Assembly (NCBI GenBank): GCA_934358675.1
Contig: CAKRKX010000043.1
Span: forward strand, 1 to 19,827
Length of the DNA: 19,827 bases
Direction: 5' to 3'
Origin: an uncultured Agathobacter sp.
GTDB lineage: Bacteria; Bacillota; Clostridia; Lachnospirales; Lachnospiraceae
Positions 15,195 to 19,827 of this stretch are shown here, in pieces. Within the stretch, counting starts at the first letter, position 1. Every line of letters begins with the position of its first letter. The position numbers and the translations under genes were made by a program. The notes under the pieces are model-generated. The model was not told the origin of the DNA. It saw only the letters and a list, made by a program, of their open reading frames with translations, and did not search any database.

Positions 15195-15503
15195 ATGAGA
15201 ATAGGCTTAACAGAGCTTCTGATCATTGTCGTCATTGCAATCGCAGTTTTGCGGCCGGAAAAGCTTCCGGAGTATGCAAAAAAATTCAGTTTATTCATGG
15301 AGAGACTGAAAGAAAGCACAAAAGCGATAAATGAGGTAACGGAACCGGTGCGGGAAGCCGTAAAACCGGTCACCGAACTAAAAAACGAAATTACCGATCA
15401 GGTCGAGCAGCTTAAAAACAATATGACATCAACAATGTTTTTATTAAATATGAAAGGAGTATCCGTTTGGTTTGGAAGTGAACAGCAAAGACTTAGAAAA
15501 TAG
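15195..15503 (+). CDS. TatA/TatB-like protein
   Basis: This is a 102-residue protein with the short TatA layout: MRIGLTELLIIVVIAIAVL as the N-terminal membrane helix, RPEKLPEYAKKF as the hinge, and an amphipathic helix (LFMERLKESTKAINEVTEP). TatA proteins form the pore of the twin-arginine protein export system. The usual hinge is FGPxKLPE, so the Gly is replaced by Arg here. ATG 15195 is the likely start; AAAGGAGG at 15175-15182 lies 12 bases upstream, which is rather far, and AGAGG is only 2 bases before. The last ~25 residues (after KNNMTS) do not look like a Tat tail and may come from a frameshift or deletion. No tatC is nearby in the window. Function is uncertain. Confidence 0.65.
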   Translation: MRIGLTELLIIVVIAIAVLRPEKLPEYAKKFSLFMERLKESTKAINEVTEPVREAVKPVTELKNEITDQVEQLKNNMTSTMFLLNMKGVSVWFGSEQQRLRK

Positions 15504-15567
15504 TTTGCAGAGATTAAAATATTATTCCTATATTGATAAAATATACAAAAAGGGATAAAATATTAGC

Positions 15568-15849
15568 ATGATCAATTTATATCAAAAAACATGGAATGAA
15601 ATAAATAACGGAATCGCAGAACGGATGATACAGTTGCGAAAGCGCAAAAAAATCACGCAGAAAGAGATCGCCCGAAGATCCGGTGTGAGTCTTGGATCGG
15701 TAAAACGTTTTGAACAAAGCGGCGAGATTTCGCTGCAATCTCTTACAAAGATCGCCATTGCACTGGGCGTGGATGGGGAACTGGATACATTATTTAGTGA
15801 GGTGCCATTTGCGTCGATTGAGGAGGTAATGCATGCAACGACTAAATAA
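15568..15849 (+). CDS. HTH transcriptional regulator, HipB-like antitoxin
   Basis: The protein has 93 residues and a XRE-type helix-turn-helix: MIQLRKRKKITQKEIARRSG, then VSLGSVKRFEQSGEISLQSL, with the recognition helix in the second part. The end (LDTLFSEVPFASIEEVM) is common in regulators encoded before hipA-type kinase genes. Such proteins bind operator DNA and neutralise HipA. ATG 15568 has only AGGGA about 12 bases upstream. Its end overlaps the start of the hipA remnant by 17 bases, with the binding site of that gene (AGGAGG, 15821-15826) inside this one. With the toxin destroyed, it may act only as an orphan DNA-binding protein, or be under no selection. Confidence 0.82.
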   Translation: MINLYQKTWNEINNGIAERMIQLRKRKKITQKEIARRSGVSLGSVKRFEQSGEISLQSLTKIAIALGVDGELDTLFSEVPFASIEEVMHATTK

Positions 15850-16090
15850 ACTCGAAGTATTTTACAAGGGGATTCGTGTAGGAACTTCTGTCACCTGTTT
15901 ATGATCTGACTTACAGCAATTCGCTTGGGGCGAACATGCAACAACCATTAACGGAAATGGAATCAATCCGGGTATGGATGATATTCTTGCAGTTGCAAAA
16001 AGTATCGGACTTAACATGACAAAAGCAAAATCCATTGCAAGTGAGATTCAAGACTGTGTAGATGAGATGTTGTATGTTTACCTTGTATAA
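15833..16090 (+). pseudogene. hipA-like toxin kinase remnant with a large internal deletion
   Basis: ATG 15833 follows AGGAGG by 6 bases and starts NKLEVFYKGIRVGTSVT, a HipA N-terminal pattern, but stops at 15904 after 23 codons. From 15894 another frame reads PVYDLTYSNSLG, and then from 15929 the frame changes again to GEHATTINGNGINP, followed by DDILAVAKSIGLNMTKAKSI, to a stop at 16090. The D-L-T-Y-S and G-E-H-x-T-T-x-N-G motifs are characteristic of the HipA C-terminal region. HipA kinases have about 300-440 residues; here only about 80 codons remain, with the whole catalytic core gone plus two frame changes. It is a dead toxin gene of a HipBA-type toxin-antitoxin pair. Confidence 0.78.
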
Positions 16091-16163
16091 ATATAATTAT
16101 AACTATATCAACGGAGATATCGGGGAACTATTAGCGCAGATCTAAAATTTGATGAAAATGTGT

Positions 16164-16173
16164 GCAACGTTGC
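16164..16173. repeat. 10-base perfect palindrome
   Basis: GCAACGTTGC is a perfect 10-base palindrome in the gene-free stretch between the hipA remnant and the large secreted protein (16091-16277). It could be a DNA-binding site or chance; its position 114 bases before the next gene is compatible with a regulator site. Confidence 0.3.
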
Positions 16174-16187
16174 TAACCAAACAGAAG

Positions 16188-16232
16188 ACGCCTTTTGATA
16201 GAATAATTATGTAACTACCAAGAGGCGTTTTT
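16188..16232 (+). terminator. Probable terminator after the hipA remnant
   Basis: ACGCCTTTTGATAG (16188-16201) pairs with CTACCAAGAGGCGT (16215-16228) with one wobble and one mismatch, around a 13-base AT-rich loop, and is followed by TTTTT (16228-16232). It separates the decayed toxin-antitoxin genes from the surface protein gene. Confidence 0.7.
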
Positions 16233-16277
16233 GTTGCATAAAAACATCAAATGGAGAAGAACAGGAGGTTAGCGAAT

Positions 16278-19200
16278 ATGAAAAAAGGACGACAGATATT
16301 TCTCCGGAAATTCTTAGCAGTATTTCTGTCAATCAGTATGATTTTCGGATTGCTTCCGGGAAATCTTACGGTTGCATTGGCGGGTGATAGTGAAGAAAAC
16401 ACAACGATTACCGGATTTGTCGCCGTATATCCGGATTGGAACGAAAACGGTGAGCCAAGTTTTCCAACGGGACCTTATTATATGACGGAACTAGGTGGAG
16501 AAGTACAGGGAGCAAGAAGCGACTTGTATTTTGGCTTTATTAATGAATCGGGTCAATTTGAAAAAATTACGGATGTCAGTAAGATTACGGCAGGAGAAGG
16601 TCTAGAGATTACAAAGCAGACGAACGAGAGCGGAAACGAGTCGGAGGATCTGTTTACTGTCAGTTTTCTGGAACTTGGGAAGCATACGTTGACATATAAC
16701 GATGGAACAAAAACATATACGATAGATGTCAATGTGGTGGAGAATCGAATTAAAATCTATGAGGATGCCGATCATAAGAAGGAACTTGCCCGGGATGCGT
16801 GGGGAAGCTATCTGTGGGATAATGATGATGAGGGACATTCTGCAGAGTGCAAGGAAGTATATGTTGTGATTAAACCGAATGAGGGTGAGGTCATTGATAC
16901 AACTGAGCCGTTTGTTTTTTCCGGTGGAACTGACAAGTTATCGATTGAGAAGCTTACCGGTCAGGAGAATGAATATAAGATCATTCGCACGGAAGGTTCG
17001 ATATCGTGTGAGCCGTTTCCTTTTAAAATCACGTATCATATGGGCGAGGATGCCGAGAATACGTTTGAACAGGAGATTCAGCTTTGTGTTCATTTTCAGG
17101 GAGCGGGACTTCGTGTGACTTCCGAGTTGAAACGTGATGAGTATGGTAATGTGACCGGAGTCGAGGATGGTGCAGCATGGGATGCTGCCATGGGCTGCGA
17201 TATCAACGGAACAGAGGCTTGCTTTGGTATTGTTGATGCAAAAGGTAGTTGTAAAAATAAAGTAACTGCGAATCAGCTGGAAATTTATGAGGCGCATGAA
17301 GGGGCAGATGGTGCGATTATCCCTGAGTCCGCTCCAACAGAAAATGCTTCTATTACGCAAAACGATAACGAAGATTGGGTATCGTTGCACTTTAAAAAAG
17401 AGGGAGTGTATGTCATCCAATTGAAAGATACGGATGACCCGGATAATAACAAGGTGGATGTATGGGTAACGATGCCAAACGTAGGTTTTTACAGCCGGCC
17501 GGAAATCAGTGCAGATGCTTATCTTGCCGGCGATGTTGCGTTTGGAAAAAAGGACGGAGACAATGTTCTTTATCTGATTGCAAGAGATGATGATTATGCA
17601 GCGTATAATCAGGCAAAAGAGGCGGTATTTTCCTGTGATGGAAATTCGAGCGAGGCTGTATGTAACCTTTTTATCGATGTGGAGAAAATAGAGGTTGCAA
17701 ATGCAGCAAAAGCTTACAAAGTTACCATTAAGAAAAACAAAAATTTTCATTTAGAAGCACATTGTGAATATCAGACGAAGGAACAACAAGAGACGTTTGA
17801 TAATTATGCATGGAATTTAAGTCTTCAATATCAAGGTGATCAGCCGGATCAGGGACAGGAAGAAGCTCCGAATGGTCTGTGGCGTTATGAAGGAGAAGAC
17901 GGAGAAGATTATATCGGTTATTCCGGCCGTTATATTACAGAGGAAGCCTATTTAAAGGGAACGATCTGGTTTGAAGATGCAACTCCGGAGAGTATCTGTT
18001 ATTGGGTGCATGGAAAAACGATTCAGGAAGTGGTAGATAAGCTATTGGAATTGGAAGATCAGAACGTTATCGTATGGGATTCAGTAGAGGAAAAGGGAAC
18101 CGAGGTAACGATTCATAATTCAGGCTTTATCTATCTGAATATGAGTTACCGTGACAACAGCTATAAGGCTGCAGTGGAGGCGGAGCAGTATGTGTATGCA
18201 CCGGCAAGCGTAAAGGGTGTCATGCTTGATACGGCATCCAATTCCTACAGTGTTGCATTGACTTCACCGGATGGAAGCGTTCATCAGGATGAGGAAAATG
18301 ATAATAAGCCAATCTACGATACGGTATACGAATTTCCGTTGACGAAAGTAGCACAGTCTTCGATGAAGCAATATGATCTTGCCGGAGACGAGAGCAGTGT
18401 TGTTTATGATGCTAAAGACGCTGATATTCAGTATTTACATGGCATTGTTTTGCAGGATTGGTATTTGAGCGAAGAAGATGGGTATGGTAATGAACTGGAA
18501 ACATTATTGAGATTGCAGAATGATGCAAATAAAAATCTGGGTGAAGATCAGCAATCCTCTGCAAAACGTATCATTCAAAAAACAATTTATGATGCGGCAA
18601 CCGATTCATGGCGCCAGACCGGCACCTATTATCTGATCTCGGATGATGATATCAATCCGGATAATGATGGGGAACATCATGTAGAACAGTATGCGGTATT
18701 TCAGAAGGATCAGCATCGTTGGCCTTCTCTTCATGTGAATGCCAGCACACAGGTACGGGTATTGGGCTTGTGGACGAACGATGCGAATTTATATATTGGA
18801 TTTTATGACGGTGTAGACAGTGTCAGCACATATATCGGTAAGGATGACGAGGGTAAGGATATAGCAAGTTTTTCACCGAAGGATATCGGAAAAACCCAAA
18901 AAGTAACGTATTCATGCCGGTCCGTGGAATACGATCCTTCATTAAAACGAAATGGGGATGAGAAGACAAACGAGGATAATCATGTCACTGTGCATGTTGT
19001 AAAGGCAGAATCGAATACCAAGATAAACGATACCTATTCGGAAGGCGGAAAGTCCGCAGCCATTGATATTGAGAAAGAAGCAATCTCGGATCTGGTTCCG
19101 ATGACGAAAGCAGAGAAAGAAGCTTTGATCGATGGTGCATCTCTTGATCTTGAGTTAAAGGTTTCCGGCGTGGAAAATTCTGCAGATGCCGATGTGGTGA

Positions 19201-19827
19201 AAGCGCAGCAGGATATTAAGAGTGTGCTTGGCTCGAATAAGAAAGCGGATTTCTTTAACGCGTTTTTGAATTATACGCTTAAGAAAAGCGATGGAACTGC
19301 GGTGGCCGACAATAAGATGATCACCGAAGCGGAAGAAGAGATGGTATTATCGTTTCCATTAAAGGAAGCATTGCAGGGAAAGAAAAACTATGTGGTATAC
19401 CGTTATCATGATGGCAAAGCCGAAAAGTTGAATGCATGGATTGATGAAACAACAGGAAATCTTTGTTTTGAGACGGATCGCTTCTCGGTCTATGCGATTG
19501 CGGTTGACGATGAGACATCCGATGGTTCTTCGTCTGGCAGCGGCTCTGTATCCGGAGGAGGTTCTTCGTCTGGTGGCGGCTCTGTATCTGGAGGCGGCTC
19601 CTCAGCAGGCGGCGGAACGGTCGTGAATCCTGATAATAAGACGGAAGACACAAAGACAGAAGTGAAACCGGATGGAACCAGGGTTGAGACCAAGACGGAT
19701 ACGGTGAAAAACGATCAGGGAAATGAAGTGAAATCAGAGACCACAACGATCAAGAACGCAGATGGAACAGTTGCATCTGTGACCACTACGATTGAAATCA
19801 AGGATGCGGCAACAAATACAACGATAA
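16278..19827 (+). CDS. Large secreted surface protein, C-terminus outside the window
   Basis: The frame is open from ATG 16278 to the window edge, giving at least 1183 residues. AGGAGG lies 9 bases upstream. The N-terminus (MKKGRQIFLRKFLAVFLSIS and about 17 more residues, ending TVALAG) is a signal peptide with likely cleavage near residue 36. The body is acidic, rich in Asp, Glu, Tyr and Gly, and probably made of several beta-sandwich domains; I recognise no catalytic motif. Near residue 1070 is ETDRFSVYAIAV, a motif common just before the spacer of Gram-positive surface proteins. It is followed by a Gly/Ser-rich linker (about 1083-1113) and a Thr/Lys-rich stretch (TKTEVKPDGTRVETKTDTV) of repeated type. 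A cell-wall anchor or repeats would be expected downstream. Adhesion or glycan binding is possible but not shown. Confidence 0.85.
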   Translation, partial: MKKGRQIFLRKFLAVFLSISMIFGLLPGNLTVALAGDSEENTTITGFVAVYPDWNENGEPSFPTGPYYMTELGGEVQGARSDLYFGFINESGQFEKITDVSKITAGEGLEITKQTNESGNESEDLFTVSFLELGKHTLTYNDGTKTYTIDVNVVENRIKIYEDADHKKELARDAWGSYLWDNDDEGHSAECKEVYVVIKPNEGEVIDTTEPFVFSGGTDKLSIEKLTGQENEYKIIRTEGSISCEPFPFKITYHMGEDAENTFEQEIQLCVHFQGAGLRVTSELKRDEYGNVTGVEDGAAWDAAMGCDINGTEACFGIVDAKGSCKNKVTANQLEIYEAHEGADGAIIPESAPTENASITQNDNEDWVSLHFKKEGVYVIQLKDTDDPDNNKVDVWVTMPNVGFYSRPEISADAYLAGDVAFGKKDGDNVLYLIARDDDYAAYNQAKEAVFSCDGNSSEAVCNLFIDVEKIEVANAAKAYKVTIKKNKNFHLEAHCEYQTKEQQETFDNYAWNLSLQYQGDQPDQGQEEAPNGLWRYEGEDGEDYIGYSGRYITEEAYLKGTIWFEDATPESICYWVHGKTIQEVVDKLLELEDQNVIVWDSVEEKGTEVTIHNSGFIYLNMSYRDNSYKAAVEAEQYVYAPASVKGVMLDTASNSYSVALTSPDGSVHQDEENDNKPIYDTVYEFPLTKVAQSSMKQYDLAGDESSVVYDAKDADIQYLHGIVLQDWYLSEEDGYGNELETLLRLQNDANKNLGEDQQSSAKRIIQKTIYDAATDSWRQTGTYYLISDDDINPDNDGEHHVEQYAVFQKDQHRWPSLHVNASTQVRVLGLWTNDANLYIGFYDGVDSVSTYIGKDDEGKDIASFSPKDIGKTQKVTYSCRSVEYDPSLKRNGDEKTNEDNHVTVHVVKAESNTKINDTYSEGGKSAAIDIEKEAISDLVPMTKAEKEALIDGASLDLELKVSGVENSADADVVKAQQDIKSVLGSNKKADFFNAFLNYTLKKSDGTAVADNKMITEAEEEMVLSFPLKEALQGKKNYVVYRYHDGKAEKLNAWIDETTGNLCFETDRFSVYAIAVDDETSDGSSSGSGSVSGGGSSSGGGSVSGGGSSAGGGTVVNPDNKTEDTKTEVKPDGTRVETKTDTVKNDQGNEVKSETTTIKNADGTVASVTTTIEIKDAATNTTI
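19524..19616 (+). repeat. 36-base tandem repeat encoding a Gly/Ser linker
   Basis: Two imperfect copies of a 36-base unit start at 19524 and 19560 (beginning GGTTCTTCGTCTGG), and a partial third starts at 19596. Each full copy encodes 12 residues rich in Gly and Ser (GSSSGGGSVSGG pattern). Copy number may vary between strains by slippage. On the reverse strand it creates a false Pro-rich reading frame. Confidence 0.75.

Noticed and set aside
16938..17750. 270-residue reverse-strand frame inside the large surface protein
   Set aside because: The + strand has a signal peptide, ribosome binding site and an open frame of over 3.5 kb; the reverse frame is Ile/Phe/Cys-rich by chance and has no start signal.
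19321..19746. Reverse-strand frames rich in Pro, Ser and Gln near the right end
   Set aside because: They are the complement of the Gly/Ser repeat and the Thr/Lys tail of the surface protein.
1..19827. CRISPR array, rRNA or complete tRNA gene
   Set aside because: No regularly spaced identical repeats, no rRNA sequence and no complete tRNA cloverleaf were seen; only the tRNA-Gln fragment at 13552-13613.

Overview
The window looks like a chromosomal piece of a gut-type, motile, spore-forming Firmicute, most likely Lachnospiraceae (Roseburia, Agathobacter or Butyrivibrio relatives). The reasons are the DUF5716/DUF5717 gene pair, the cotJABC spore-coat operon, a methyl-accepting chemotaxis protein, the CtpE-like P-type ATPase, strong AGGAGG-type ribosome binding sites, and intrinsic terminators. 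Family names come from reading the translated sequences; no database search was run.

Left part (1-9220), ordinary dense chromosomal genes on the + strand. The 3' part of a cation P-type ATPase (2-1108) is followed by a tight four-gene operon (1157-7991). The operon encodes a giant helical-repeat protein (DUF5717-like), an Hsp70/actin-fold protein (DUF5716-like), a smaller TPR-like protein, and a coiled-coil protein with two membrane helices. It ends in a perfect terminator. Together these suggest a membrane-anchored ATPase/scaffold complex of unknown function. Next is cotJA-cotJB-cotJC (8106-9220), whose leader carries a 12-bp inverted repeat that includes the cotJA ribosome binding site.

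Middle part (9370-12965). A chemotaxis receptor with its own terminator comes first. An ABC exporter gene follows that has kept its promoter, operator-like palindrome, N-terminus and ATPase domain but has lost about four membrane helices by an in-frame deletion. Then comes a CinA-C/PncC-type amidohydrolase with an extended -10 promoter.

Right part (12985-16232), a region of decayed and accessory genes. It contains a frameshifted small membrane protein; an AAA-ATPase-like gene cut at its P-loop and fused to the 3' portion of a tRNA-Gln(CUG); an IS200-like transposase whose HUH histidines are both tyrosines; a secreted Ig-like protein; a TatA-like protein with an odd C-terminus; and a HipB-like regulator followed by a hipA gene reduced to its two ends. 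This pattern indicates a recombination hot spot and old mobile-element activity.

Right end (16278-19827+). A very large secreted surface protein has a signal peptide, a long acidic body, a Gly/Ser-rich linker made of 36-bp repeats, and a Thr/Lys-rich tail. It is open at the window edge.
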